A stretch of 25,647 nucleotides of DNA from Thiosulfativibrio sp964601165. Its GTDB lineage: Bacteria; Pseudomonadota; Gammaproteobacteria; Thiomicrospirales; Thiomicrospiraceae. Where the stretch lies: assembly GCA_964601165.1 (NCBI GenBank), contig CAZRMK010000019.1:1-25647 (forward strand), read 5' to 3'. This document shows positions 1-9,123 of the stretch, in pieces. Numbering within the stretch: position 1 is the stretch's first letter; every line of letters starts with the position of its first letter. Below the pieces are notes generated by a model. It was not told the origin of the DNA. It saw nothing but the letters and a program-made list of their open reading frames with translations, and ran no database searches. Made by a program: the position numbers and the translations under genes.

Positions 1-37
1 AAAAACCCTTGCCTCTTTGAGACAGGGGTTTTTTTTT
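1..37 (+). terminator. Rho-independent terminator of an off-window upstream gene
   Basis: Bases 1-14 and 19-32 form a hairpin of about 14 pairs, with one G-U pair, one C-A mismatch and a short loop. It is followed by a T tract ending at 37. It terminates a + strand gene lying left of the window and separates it from the msh operon. Confidence 0.75.
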
Positions 38-66
38 GCGTGGCAGAAGTTGAAATTGGCTATAAT
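36..66 (+). promoter_or_regulatory. Predicted sigma-70 promoter of the msh operon
   Basis: A perfect TATAAT lies at 61-66. The best -35 is TTGCGT at 36-41, with a long 19-bp spacer. Predicted transcription start is near 73, giving a leader of about 37 nt before the mshM ATG at 110. The position directly after a terminator and before an eight-gene operon supports it; the weak -35 is the main doubt. Confidence 0.5.
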
Positions 67-109
67 GCCTTCCATAGTTTTGATTTTCTTTCCCATAAGG
101 TTTTTTTTG

Positions 110-1333
110 ATGTATCTTTCTCATTTTAATCTTAATGCATATCCTTTTAAAATAACTCCTGATTTAGCTTTTTTTTACCATAAAGAGTCTAGAGATTTTG
201 CTTTGCAAAATCTTAAACTGGCGATTGATCGTGGAGAGGGGATTATTAAAGTAATTGGAGAGGTTGGTTCAGGAAAGACTACTTTACTTCGTTTATTAGC
301 TAAATCTCTTCCCTTAGGTTTTAAGGTCATATACCTTTCTTCTCCTAACATATCGTCAAAAGATTTATTGTTTTTTCTCTGTGAAGAACTGGGATTAAAG
401 GTTGGGAAGGATTTTGCTAAACAGCAACTTTTAAGGCTTCTTCAAAGCGTACTAATTGAATTACACACAAAAAATCGTAAAGTATTAATTTTAATTGATG
501 AAGCTCAGGTAGCTCCTATAGATACTTTAGAAGAATTAAGGTTGCTGTCAAATCTTGAAACGGAAAAGGATAAATTGTTACATTTGATTTTGTTCGGGCA
601 GATAGAATTTGATATAACATTGGAGTCGGTAGAGGCTAAGCCTTTATTGGCACGAATTTCGACATCAATTTATTTAAATGACTTTACTTGGAATGAGGTG
701 AGGTCATATTTGAATTATAGAATGAGAATTGCAGGTTATCAGGGAGAAGACTTTTTTACTAATAAAGATGCTAAAAAAATATATAAACTATCTTCGGGTC
801 TTCCGCGGAGAATTAATATTATTGCAGATAAATTATTAATGTCTGCTTATAGCCATAATCGAATGAAATTAAAGCCAGTAGATTATCAAGTTCTTGATGA
901 GTTTTCTGGTTCAGGTAAAGGTAAGTTTTTTATTTCGATTTTGATACTAATTATCATGGTGGTATTGTTGTACTGGGGTAGTAAGTATTTTATATCGACA
1001 AATTTATTATCTGGTAATCTTGATAAGGTACAACAAGAAAATCAACCCGAAGAAAAGGTGATTAATTTAGTATCTGATGATTTTTATACTATACTGGTCT
1101 ATTCGGGTAGTTTAATGGGATTTAATGCTAAGTTAAGAGCTAATCCGGAATTAAAAAACTTTATTGCTGCAGAGAAAACTATTTTGCGTTTAAATGAAGA
1201 TAAAACGAGTGTAAGTATTTTTTATGGTTCTATGTCAACTATTCAGGATGCTGAGGAAATAATTATGCTTGAGGATGTTTTAATAAATTGGCCTCAAGCT
1301 AAAGTAGTGTCTATGCAAGGGCTTAATGATTAA
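110..1333 (+). CDS. mshM: MSHA biogenesis ATPase MshM (ExeA/GspA-like AAA+)
   Basis: Inner-membrane-anchored AAA+ ATPase of the GspA/ExeA family, which helps place the secretin in the cell wall in MSHA-type pilus systems. The 407-residue protein opens with MYLSHFNLNAYPF, the usual family N-terminus. It has a Walker A (GEVGSGKTT, about 50-58), a Walker B (VLILIDEAQ, DEAQ at about 130-133), a GLPRRIN segment near 230, and one membrane helix at about 273-289 followed by a periplasmic tail. I chose ATG 110 because AAGG at 97-100 is a well-placed ribosome site and the family N-terminus begins here. The frame is open back to a TTG at 17, but that would start inside the terminator hairpin. It is the first gene of the msh operon, 79 bp before mshL. 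Function is inferred from family and neighbours. Confidence 0.88.
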   Translation: MYLSHFNLNAYPFKITPDLAFFYHKESRDFALQNLKLAIDRGEGIIKVIGEVGSGKTTLLRLLAKSLPLGFKVIYLSSPNISSKDLLFFLCEELGLKVGKDFAKQQLLRLLQSVLIELHTKNRKVLILIDEAQVAPIDTLEELRLLSNLETEKDKLLHLILFGQIEFDITLESVEAKPLLARISTSIYLNDFTWNEVRSYLNYRMRIAGYQGEDFFTNKDAKKIYKLSSGLPRRINIIADKLLMSAYSHNRMKLKPVDYQVLDEFSGSGKGKFFISILILIIMVVLLYWGSKYFISTNLLSGNLDKVQQENQPEEKVINLVSDDFYTILVYSGSLMGFNAKLRANPELKNFIAAEKTILRLNEDKTSVSIFYGSMSTIQDAEEIIMLEDVLINWPQAKVVSMQGLND

Positions 1334-1412
1334 ATTGAAGATTTTATGTGTTGTTGTAAAATTTTAAACTTGAATTATGCTAGTATTTTTAGCTTATTAA
1401 TGGGGTGTTTTT

Positions 1413-3035
1413 GTGCGGATTAAAATTGTTATTTTTATCTTTATTGTTTTTCTTGCGGGATGTTCTTCAACAGGAGAGTTAGAGCGAGGTGGTTTAGCAC
1501 CTAGTGTTGATGCAAAATTTGAGCCAAAAGGTCATATAGAAGAGCCACTAAGTAGCCTTGAAATTTTTGGCAATGAAATTGCCCCTATTCCTAATATATC
1601 TTCTTTTCAAGCAATAAACCTTAAGCCAGATGCTGAGAATGGAGCGTTATTGTATAGTGTTTCAGCTGTTAATGTCCCAGTTTCAGAAATCTTATATATA
1701 CTTGCAGTGGATTCAGGTAAAGGGTTAAGTTTGCATAGTGATGTGGTTGGAAATGTTACGATCAATGCGATTAATCAGCCTTTAAAAAGCATTTTAAAAA
1801 GTTTAGTCGAGCAAGTTTCAGCGACTTATTCATTGTCAAATTTTAAAATTGCAATTAGACCTAACCTGCCCTATTGGGAAACTTATCGGGTTAATTATGT
1901 TAATTTAAAGAAAAAGAGTAGAGATTCAATTGTTTTAAATATGTCTATTGGTGGTGATTCTGGTGGGGAAGGTTCAGGTTCTGAGGTTGAAATGACTTCT
2001 GAGCATGATTTTTGGGGGACCTTAGAAAATAATTTGTCTGCTATGTCTGCTATTAGTGTTTCAGGTGGTTCGGCAGAGGATGAAGCAACAGCATCCAGTT
2101 CGGTTGCAATTAACAGAGAATCAGGTCTTGTCTCGGTTTATACAACAGCAGATAGACATAGATTAATTAGAAGTTATTTGGCAGAGGTAACTGAAAGAAG
2201 CAGTAAACAGGTGCTTATTGAGGCAACAGTAGTTGAAGTTGAGCTGTCTGATGAATATCAAGCAGGAATTGATTGGAGCTCAGTTAAAAATAATTTAACT
2301 ATTTCTCAAAGTGTTACAGGAGTTAACCTGTTAGGGGCTCCCACCCTAGGAGCTCCAAACTTAATGGCTCCTAATTTGGGAGTGCCGAATTTTAATATCA
2401 ATGTATTGGATAATTTTAATATAAGGATGTTACAGAGATTCGGTGAAACTAAAGTGCTTTCTAGTCCTAGAATAATGGCAGTTAGTAATCAAACTGCTAT
2501 TCTAAAGGTAGTTCGTAATGAAGTATATTTTACGACAGAAGTTAGTGTAGAGTCAGGGATAGATGGTGTTGCTCCAGTGACTACTTTTGAGACTACTCTT
2601 CATACTGTTCCGGTTGGTTTTATGATGAGCTTGACTCCTTTTGTGACAGATAATGATGAGGTATCGATTAATGTTCGCCCAACTCTTTCTCGTATTGTGG
2701 GTCATGTACTTGATCCTAACCCTACACTAAAACAAGCTGGTGTAGAAAGTCGTATTCCTATTATTCAAGAGCGTGAAATGTCAACGGTACTGAGACTTAG
2801 AAATAGACAAACAGCCGTTATAGGGGGGTTGATTCAAGATAGTCAGTCTAATGATAGGGTGGGGGTTCCAGGTTTAAGTAGCCTTCCCGTTATAGGTGAT
2901 TTGTTTTCTTTTAGAGAGGATAATGTGAAGAAAACGGAGCTAATTATTTTTATTAGACCTATTATTATTGATAACCCTGACGTTAGTCATGGTGATCTTA
3001 AAAGTTTACGTCCCTTCTTGAGAACAGAGAAATAA
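1413..3035 (+). CDS. mshL: MSHA secretin MshL (outer-membrane pore, lipoprotein)
   Basis: Outer-membrane secretin through which the pilus exits. The 540-residue protein starts at GTG with a GGGG ribosome site seven bases upstream. It has a lipoprotein signal peptide with lipobox LAGC, so Cys17 is the lipidated residue. A short STN/N-domain lies at about 85-135, then a Gly/Ser-rich linker (about 178-230), then the C-terminal secretin domain from about 265. The domain carries the family signatures ESRIPIIQEREMSTVLRLRN and VPGLSSLPVIGDLF. A four-unit pentapeptide repeat at residues 307-326 is unusual. A weak promoter (TTGTAA at 1354, TATGCT at 1376) could lie in the 79-bp gap from mshM. mshN follows after two bases, so translation is probably coupled. 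Confidence 0.92.
   Translation: MRIKIVIFIFIVFLAGCSSTGELERGGLAPSVDAKFEPKGHIEEPLSSLEIFGNEIAPIPNISSFQAINLKPDAENGALLYSVSAVNVPVSEILYILAVDSGKGLSLHSDVVGNVTINAINQPLKSILKSLVEQVSATYSLSNFKIAIRPNLPYWETYRVNYVNLKKKSRDSIVLNMSIGGDSGGEGSGSEVEMTSEHDFWGTLENNLSAMSAISVSGGSAEDEATASSSVAINRESGLVSVYTTADRHRLIRSYLAEVTERSSKQVLIEATVVEVELSDEYQAGIDWSSVKNNLTISQSVTGVNLLGAPTLGAPNLMAPNLGVPNFNINVLDNFNIRMLQRFGETKVLSSPRIMAVSNQTAILKVVRNEVYFTTEVSVESGIDGVAPVTTFETTLHTVPVGFMMSLTPFVTDNDEVSINVRPTLSRIVGHVLDPNPTLKQAGVESRIPIIQEREMSTVLRLRNRQTAVIGGLIQDSQSNDRVGVPGLSSLPVIGDLFSFREDNVKKTELIIFIRPIIIDNPDVSHGDLKSLRPFLRTEK
2331..2390 (+). repeat. Four 15-bp tandem units inside mshL
   Basis: Units 2331-2345, 2346-2360, 2361-2375 and 2376-2390 encode LGAPT, LGAPN, LMAPN and LGVPN. 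The DNA of the units has diverged at many third positions, so this is an old coding repeat rather than a fresh slippage event. It sits early in the secretin beta domain, in a stretch likely to form a loop. Confidence 0.8.
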
Positions 3036-3037
3036 GT

Positions 3038-4663
3038 GTGAGTATTATACTAGAGGAACTAAAAAAAGCAGCGGCAGAAAAGAAAAATAATAGGTCGTCA
3101 TCACAAGATTATAAGGAAAAAAAAAATATTGGTATTAGAGAGGATAGTGGTGAGATATCAGATGGTTTAACGGTAATACCTCTTAATTTTCAGGAAAATA
3201 TCTTAGTTAAAGAGGATTCTGAATCAAAGAAAACTGCAAAAAATGATGGGCTTGATTTTAAAATATTGGAACCCGTTTTACCTGAACCAAGCGGGATTCA
3301 TTTTGAGGAAACATCCTCTGAAGATAATATCTTAAATCAGAATCTTGAAGATCGGCTTGCTTCAATGGAGGGTGACTCTGCGAAGGAAGACATAAAAGGA
3401 TCTTTGGAAACTGTTTTAGATGATTCTGCTTTATCTGAGGTAGAAGAAAAGATAGAGGTTACCAAAGTAGATAAACCGAAACATATTGATTCTGACCAAG
3501 ACAAGCAAAAAAAAGATGACTCTTTTGACTGGAGCTTGGGGAAGATCCCAGCTTTTAATAAAGAAAAGGGTGATAAAGATAAGGATGCCAACTTTTTGAA
3601 AATGGTATCGGCGGTGAAAAAAAAACCTACATCAAGCTTTAAGACTAAAGGGTTTTTAGTTTTTTTGCTATTAATATTGTTAATCATTTTAATAGCTTTC
3701 TATTTAATGAGTCATTATCAATCAAAGCAAGTAGCTGCAGAGCATGATTTGATAGCTTATAGGTTAGATAAATTAGATGTACAAAGTTATATTACGACTC
3801 CGCCATCTCAAGAGAATATTGAACAAGAGCTAAAGAAAGATAATTTACAACAAGATGAACTTTTAATACCCAATTTTATTATTATCTCTGAGGCTGAAGA
3901 GCTTTTAACTGGCACCGAAGTAGCTTATGAATTTGAAATTAAGCCACCTAAACCATCCTTAGACCAACAGCCAGAAAACAATATAGAGACAACTCAAGAA
4001 CCTACTACTTTTTTGGATAAACAAGCCGATGAGATTAATGCGGGTGGAAATGTTAGAATTAAATCAATTCCATCAAAAGAAATGCTTGCCTATAAAGCTT
4101 ATCTAGATAAAGATTTTATAACCGCAGAAAAGTTTTATTTAGAAAGTTTGTCGATGAACCCTAATAGTTTACCTGCTCTTTTTGGTTTAGGGTCAATTGC
4201 TATTCATAGAGGAGAATATCATAAAGCCAAATCTTTTTATAAAAGAGCGGCATCTATTAGTCCTAATCATCCCGCAGTTAAAAAAGCGATGGCTCAGATG
4301 TCATTGCTATCTGGATCTAATCTGAATCGAAGAGGAACACTAAGGTCTCTTATTGAGAAACATCCTAAAGATGCTAATTTACCTTATGCTCTTGGCAATT
4401 TATACGCAAGAAAAGGCAATTGGGTGAGAGCTCAGCAATATTATTTTAAAGCTTATGAGCTAGACAGTCTTAATTTTGATTTTGCTTTAAATTTAGCGGT
4501 TAGTTTAGACCATTTAGGAGAATATGTTCTTGCTAAACAGTATTACAAAATAGCTCTTTCGTTAAGTAAGAACGATAAAATGGTGAATGTTGTGGTATTA
4601 GATAGCGTTAAATCTCGCCTTCAGGCATTAAAAATGATTTTTTCTGGAGATAAAAGTGAGTAA
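3038..4663 (+). CDS. mshN: MSHA biogenesis TPR protein MshN
   Basis: Bitopic inner-membrane protein with periplasmic tetratricopeptide repeats. By analogy with other MSHA systems it is a structural adaptor between platform and secretin. The 541-residue protein has an acidic, low-complexity cytoplasmic region (about 10-200) and one membrane helix at about 205-224. A disordered stretch follows, then TPR-like helical repeats from about 344 to 512. It starts at GTG two bases after the mshL stop and overlaps mshE by 8 bp. The N-terminal 200 residues are longer than I would expect for MshN and are rich in Lys, Asp and Glu. The name rests on TPR content, topology and position between mshL and mshE, since the sequence is poorly conserved in this family. 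Confidence 0.78.
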   Translation: MSIILEELKKAAAEKKNNRSSSQDYKEKKNIGIREDSGEISDGLTVIPLNFQENILVKEDSESKKTAKNDGLDFKILEPVLPEPSGIHFEETSSEDNILNQNLEDRLASMEGDSAKEDIKGSLETVLDDSALSEVEEKIEVTKVDKPKHIDSDQDKQKKDDSFDWSLGKIPAFNKEKGDKDKDANFLKMVSAVKKKPTSSFKTKGFLVFLLLILLIILIAFYLMSHYQSKQVAAEHDLIAYRLDKLDVQSYITTPPSQENIEQELKKDNLQQDELLIPNFIIISEAEELLTGTEVAYEFEIKPPKPSLDQQPENNIETTQEPTTFLDKQADEINAGGNVRIKSIPSKEMLAYKAYLDKDFITAEKFYLESLSMNPNSLPALFGLGSIAIHRGEYHKAKSFYKRAASISPNHPAVKKAMAQMSLLSGSNLNRRGTLRSLIEKHPKDANLPYALGNLYARKGNWVRAQQYYFKAYELDSLNFDFALNLAVSLDHLGEYVLAKQYYKIALSLSKNDKMVNVVVLDSVKSRLQALKMIFSGDKSE

Positions 4664-6344
4664 TAAGCCACCAGTGCGTATGGGTGATCTACTGGTAGAT
4701 AATGGATATATCTCTGCTGATCAGCTACGAATTGCACTTGCTGAACAAAAGATAGCGGGGAGAAAACTGGGAGAGACTCTTTCTTCTTTAGGGTTTTTAA
4801 CTGAGGAGCAAATGCGTGAAGCTGTAGGGGTTTCTGTTGGGCATGGCTCAATGAGCTTAAAAGGAGTTGTCCCTGATTTAGAGGCTCTTCAGTTAATGTC
4901 GGAAACTTTTGCTAGAGCCAATCTTATTATGCCAGTTACTTTAAAAAACGATAATCTGAAGCTTGCTATGGTTAATCCAGATGATATTCTATTAATTGAT
5001 AAAATTGGTCGCCATATTGGTATAGCTATTAAAATCATTCCTGTTTTAGTGGTTGCTAAAGAAATTCAGGAATCCCTTGATTATTACTATGGTTATGAGC
5101 TTTCTATTGATGGTATTATTCGCGAATTAGAAACAGGTCAAGTCGATAGCTACTCTCTTTCGGCAGGCGATGAATACTCTCATCCTATGGTGCGTTTAGT
5201 CGATAGTATTTTAACTGACGCGGTTAGAAATGGTGCTTCTGATATACACTTTGAGCCCGAAGAGCATTATATTCGCATTCGTTATAGAGTAGATGGTGTT
5301 TTGCAAGAAATCAGGTTGCTTCATAAAACTCTTTGGTCTAGCTTGGTAGTAAGGCTTAAAGTGGTTAGTAGTTTGGACTTAACAGATCAGCGTTTACCAC
5401 AAGATGGGAGTATGTCATTAACTGTTCTGGGTCGTCGTATTGATTTTAGAGTATCTTCTTTGCCAGGAACACACGGAGAAAACTTTGTTTTACGTATTTT
5501 AGATAGAGATAAAGGGATAGTTCCATTAGATAAATTAGGGCTTGATCAAGATAGCTTTAGAGAGTTGAAATTAATGATGGCTCGCCCAAATGGGATTTTA
5601 TTGGTTACTGGTCCAACAGGTTCTGGTAAAACTACTACCTTATATTCTATGTTAAATGAACTTAATGAGATTGGTGTAAATATCATGACACTAGAAGACC
5701 CTGTTGAATACCCTATGTCGTTGATGCGACAAACGGCTATTAATGAAACAGCTGGTTTAACTTTTGCCAAAGGAATAAGATCACTGTTACGTCAAGATCC
5801 AGATATTATTTTAATTGGTGAAATTAGGGATGGAGAAACAGCTGAAATGGCATTAAGAGCTGCTATGACTGGGCATCAGGTTTTTACCACTCTTCATACT
5901 AATTCAGCGATTGGCGCGATTCCTCGTTTATTGGATATTGGTGTATCACGCTCAATATTATCAGGAAATATTATTGGAATAGTAGCACAGCGTTTAGTAA
6001 GGAAATTGTGTCTAAAATGTAAGGAAGCTTATGAGCCTGAAGATTTTGAAAAGGAATTACTTGAGTTTTCTAGAGAATCAAAACCAATACTTTATCGACC
6101 TAATGGTTGTGATGTTTGTCATCAGCAAGGCTATAAAGGACGCTTAGCTATTTTAGAAACTCTTAGGTTTACTGAGGAGTTAGATGCATTATTGTTGGAT
6201 GGAGCTTCTCAGAAGCAAGTGTTAGACAAAGCGATTGAACAAGGTTTTTCTACCATGACCTATAGTGGATTAAGATGGGTTAAAGCAGGAGAGACTACAT
6301 TAGATGAAATTAGTCGGGTTGTTGATCTGACGGAGCTGGTGTAA
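4656..6344 (+). CDS. mshE: MSHA extension ATPase MshE (GspE/PilB family, c-di-GMP-binding N-domain)
   Basis: Cytoplasmic hexameric ATPase that powers pilus assembly. The N-terminus carries the MshEN pattern that in characterised MshE proteins binds cyclic di-GMP. The first 24-residue motif (RMGDLLVDNG..., residues 8-31) ends in the expected Gln. A second copy starts KLGETLSSLG at 37 but ends in Ser. Later come the Walker A GPTGSGKT (319-326), the Asp box LEDPVE (346-351), the Walker B region IILIGEIRD (384-392) and the His box (407-415). A four-cysteine zinc motif uses C452, C455, C485 and C488. GTG 4656 is preceded by GGAGA with a 5-base spacer and overlaps mshN by 8 bp. All ATPase motifs are intact, so the system looks functional. 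Confidence 0.95.
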   Translation: MSNKPPVRMGDLLVDNGYISADQLRIALAEQKIAGRKLGETLSSLGFLTEEQMREAVGVSVGHGSMSLKGVVPDLEALQLMSETFARANLIMPVTLKNDNLKLAMVNPDDILLIDKIGRHIGIAIKIIPVLVVAKEIQESLDYYYGYELSIDGIIRELETGQVDSYSLSAGDEYSHPMVRLVDSILTDAVRNGASDIHFEPEEHYIRIRYRVDGVLQEIRLLHKTLWSSLVVRLKVVSSLDLTDQRLPQDGSMSLTVLGRRIDFRVSSLPGTHGENFVLRILDRDKGIVPLDKLGLDQDSFRELKLMMARPNGILLVTGPTGSGKTTTLYSMLNELNEIGVNIMTLEDPVEYPMSLMRQTAINETAGLTFAKGIRSLLRQDPDIILIGEIRDGETAEMALRAAMTGHQVFTTLHTNSAIGAIPRLLDIGVSRSILSGNIIGIVAQRLVRKLCLKCKEAYEPEDFEKELLEFSRESKPILYRPNGCDVCHQQGYKGRLAILETLRFTEELDALLLDGASQKQVLDKAIEQGFSTMTYSGLRWVKAGETTLDEISRVVDLTELV

Positions 6345-7543
6345 TGATTCATTATCAATATACAGGTATTACACAACAAGGTAAGCGAGTACGGGGAGAT
6401 TTACAGGCGGAAAATGAGCGTGATTTGGAACAACGACTATTCTCTGCTGAAATTGATTTACTCACTTATAAAGTGCAAGGAAGTTCTCCATTCTCTTTTG
6501 CAAAGAAAAAAATTTCTAAGCGTGACATTATTGTTATTACCGCACAAATAAGACAATTATTGCGGGCTGGGGTTACTTTAATGGAAATTATTGATGACTT
6601 AAGAACTACTTTTGAAAATGAAGCGGTTAGAGAAATATTAGCAAATATTTATGAATCAATGGAAGCGGGAGAAACCTTATCTGAAGCCTTAAAACCTTAT
6701 CAAAAAGAATTTGGAGAGGTTTATATTTCTTTAATTGCCGTAGGGGAAAAAACAGGCCAGTTAGAAATTGTATTACAACGTTTAGAAGATTCTATGAAGT
6801 GGGAAGTCACTCTAGCAGCTAAAGCTAAAAAAGTAATGATTTATCCAGCGATTGTTTCAACGGTGGTAATTATGGTAGTGGTGTTATTAATGGTATTTGT
6901 TGTTCCGGAACTTTTGACTTTTATCACCGCAATGGGAGGAGAGCTTGGATTTGCTACCATAGCTTTAATAGCAACTTCTAATTTTATACAAGAAAACTTG
7001 TTGGCGTTGTTTATTTTTCCTTTTGTAGTAACTTTTATAACTAAGTGGCAGCTTAAAAAATCAGTAAAATTTCGTTTATGGTACGATCGAAATGTTTTTA
7101 AAATTAAAATATTTGGACCTATTTTATATAACTTAAAAATAGCACGATTTACAAATTCATTAGCAGTTATGTTTGCGGCAGGAATGGGGTTTGTAGAGAG
7201 TATGAAGCAGGCTTCGGCAGTAGTAGGTAATGTTTATATAGAAGGAAATATAAAAATGGCAATAGCATTAATTGAGGAGGGGTCCAGTATCTATGAAGCT
7301 TTTTCTCAAGCTAAAGTCTTGCCTTTAATGGGAAATAGAATGATTAAAGTGGGGGAAATTAGTGGCAGGATGGATGAGTCATTGATTACGGTGAGTGAAT
7401 ATTATGATAATGAAGCAAAAGAATCTATTGAGAAAATAGAACCAGCAATAGAACCCCTTTTAACCGTAATAATGGGACTAGTGGTTGCTTGGGTAATGAT
7501 AGCAGTATTAGGTCCTATTTATGAAACTATTGCTAATGTTTAG
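6344..7543 (+). CDS. mshG: MSHA inner-membrane platform protein MshG (GspF/PilC family)
   Basis: Polytopic platform protein that couples the extension ATPase to pilin polymerisation in the inner membrane. The 399 residues match the usual GspF/PilC length. There are two T2SF domains (about 60-185 and 265-390), each with the family GEKTGQLE/GEISGRMDE-type signature. Membrane helices are near 166-188, 218-235 and 370-392. The start codon shares one base with the mshE stop (TAATG), so translation is coupled. mshI follows after 11 bases. Confidence 0.95.
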   Translation: MIHYQYTGITQQGKRVRGDLQAENERDLEQRLFSAEIDLLTYKVQGSSPFSFAKKKISKRDIIVITAQIRQLLRAGVTLMEIIDDLRTTFENEAVREILANIYESMEAGETLSEALKPYQKEFGEVYISLIAVGEKTGQLEIVLQRLEDSMKWEVTLAAKAKKVMIYPAIVSTVVIMVVVLLMVFVVPELLTFITAMGGELGFATIALIATSNFIQENLLALFIFPFVVTFITKWQLKKSVKFRLWYDRNVFKIKIFGPILYNLKIARFTNSLAVMFAAGMGFVESMKQASAVVGNVYIEGNIKMAIALIEEGSSIYEAFSQAKVLPLMGNRMIKVGEISGRMDESLITVSEYYDNEAKESIEKIEPAIEPLLTVIMGLVVAWVMIAVLGPIYETIANV

Positions 7544-7554
7544 TAGTTAATTTT

Positions 7555-9123
7555 ATGAGTATTGTATTTTTTGTAAGTGAAGAGGGTATTACGGTTGTTG
7601 ATAGTCAGCTATTAACTTTAGAAAGTGGTGAAGCATGCTTTTTATGGGATGAAAAAGAAGAATTTGCAAAGCTTTTAACCACTATTCCTTATGATGTTTT
7701 TTCAGCAGTCGTATTAGATTTTGTTGATGAGCATATTGAGCATAAATTGCTCCCAAAGCTCATGCCTTGGGAGAGAGGGCAACAAGAAGTTAGGTTGATG
7801 CAGAAGACAAAAAGCTTTTTGGCTAATGTCGAGTGGTTAAAAAGCCAAAAGAACCCTAAAAATGGGCGAGCAGAACAAGAGGTTAGGATGGTATCTTTGC
7901 CTAAGACAGGCGAGATAGAATATTTTTTTAGTGCAATTTATAAGGCTAAATTAACTACTGCTGTTATTTATTCACATACTTTTCTTATAGGTCAACTTTT
8001 TTTTCAAAAAGTAAAAAAACAACTTAGTTTAAACTCTAAGAAATCAAATTCTTCTGTATTACTGGTGATTAAAGAGGGTAAGCATGTTTTTAGGCAAATT
8101 TTTATAACAGAACGTGATATTAAGTTTACTCGTTTAATTAACATAGATTTAGAGATTGAGAACCCTGTTGATATTGCATATTCTTTGTTAAGAGAGGCTC
8201 AGTTACTCGTTAAGCATATCTATAACCATAAAATACTTCCTTATAATCATCCTATTGATCTAGTTAACTTAGGAGATGACGAAGTATTAGGAGAAAAATT
8301 TCTTGATCTTTATAAAGAAAAGGTTGTTTTAGATGATTGGTTTAAAAAGGGAGTGGTGTTAGAAAATATTAATTTTGAAAAAATATCTATTCCAAACGAA
8401 GCCTATTCAAAAATAACCTTTAGGGAGGTTATTGCCAATTATATTTTAGAGAGTTCTCCAAAAACTTTTTATAAAAACACTTACACCAAACGAATTCAGA
8501 AAATCATTCAAGCTAAAAAAACTCTGTATTTATCAAGTGTGTTGATATTTGGTATAGGGCTATTAATAACAGGAAAGTTTTGGGTTGACCGTCTTGTAAT
8601 GCAAGAGAGTAATGTTAGTTTACAGCATTCCTTAGTATTCTTATCAAAGGAAAAAAAAATATTACAAGAAAACTTAGAATTAGAATACGACGCAGAGGAT
8701 ATTAGAGAAATAGTCTTGTTTTCAAAAAAAGTGCTTGAAGAAAAATCTCGTCAGTCTCAATTATTTAATGTTAGATTTCTTGAAGAGTCTTTAACTAGAC
8801 ATGCTAATATTCAAATAACAGATCTTGAGTGGGGTTCAAAAGAGACTTTTGATTTTAGAAACTTAAAGGTGACCTTGTCGGGATGGGTTTTTCCATTTGA
8901 AGGAGCTTACGCTCAACCTTTAAAGTGGACTGATTTATTCGTTGAAGATATTAAATTATTACCAAACGTGATAAATGTCAAGTTAGTTGAAGAGCCTATT
9001 AATAGGCAACTAACAGTGTCTATTTCTGTTAGCGATCAAGATGGAACTATAGAGGCTCTACCTTTTAAAATTGAGTTTGAGGTAGGGGTTGAGAAAGAAG
9101 AGGTTCTTGATGTTACAAGATGA
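7555..9123 (+). CDS. mshI: MshI: PilM/PilN-like MSHA alignment protein
   Basis: Probable inner-membrane alignment subunit. The 522 residues contain a cytoplasmic PilM/GspL-like part (about 1-310), one membrane helix at about 324-341, and a short predicted coiled coil (about 350-390). A compact periplasmic domain (about 400-522) resembles the PilN fold in layout. The single chain therefore seems to combine cytoplasmic PilM-like and membrane PilN-like functions. The ribosome site before ATG 7555 is weak, so it probably depends on coupling to mshG. The 3' end overlaps the next gene by 14 bp. The call rests on topology and on its place before PilO- and PilP-like genes; primary sequence is weakly conserved. 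Confidence 0.75.
   Translation: MSIVFFVSEEGITVVDSQLLTLESGEACFLWDEKEEFAKLLTTIPYDVFSAVVLDFVDEHIEHKLLPKLMPWERGQQEVRLMQKTKSFLANVEWLKSQKNPKNGRAEQEVRMVSLPKTGEIEYFFSAIYKAKLTTAVIYSHTFLIGQLFFQKVKKQLSLNSKKSNSSVLLVIKEGKHVFRQIFITERDIKFTRLINIDLEIENPVDIAYSLLREAQLLVKHIYNHKILPYNHPIDLVNLGDDEVLGEKFLDLYKEKVVLDDWFKKGVVLENINFEKISIPNEAYSKITFREVIANYILESSPKTFYKNTYTKRIQKIIQAKKTLYLSSVLIFGIGLLITGKFWVDRLVMQESNVSLQHSLVFLSKEKKILQENLELEYDAEDIREIVLFSKKVLEEKSRQSQLFNVRFLEESLTRHANIQITDLEWGSKETFDFRNLKVTLSGWVFPFEGAYAQPLKWTDLFVEDIKLLPNVINVKLVEEPINRQLTVSISVSDQDGTIEALPFKIEFEVGVEKEEVLDVTR

Noticed and set aside
41..55. TGGCA...TTGAA resembling a sigma-54 promoter
   Set aside because: The spacing between the GG and the second element is two bases too short and the GC is missing. 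The nearby TATAAT is a better explanation.
17..109. Upstream extension of the mshM frame to TTG 17
   Set aside because: It starts inside a terminator hairpin and runs through the promoter. ATG 110 has a ribosome site and the family N-terminus.
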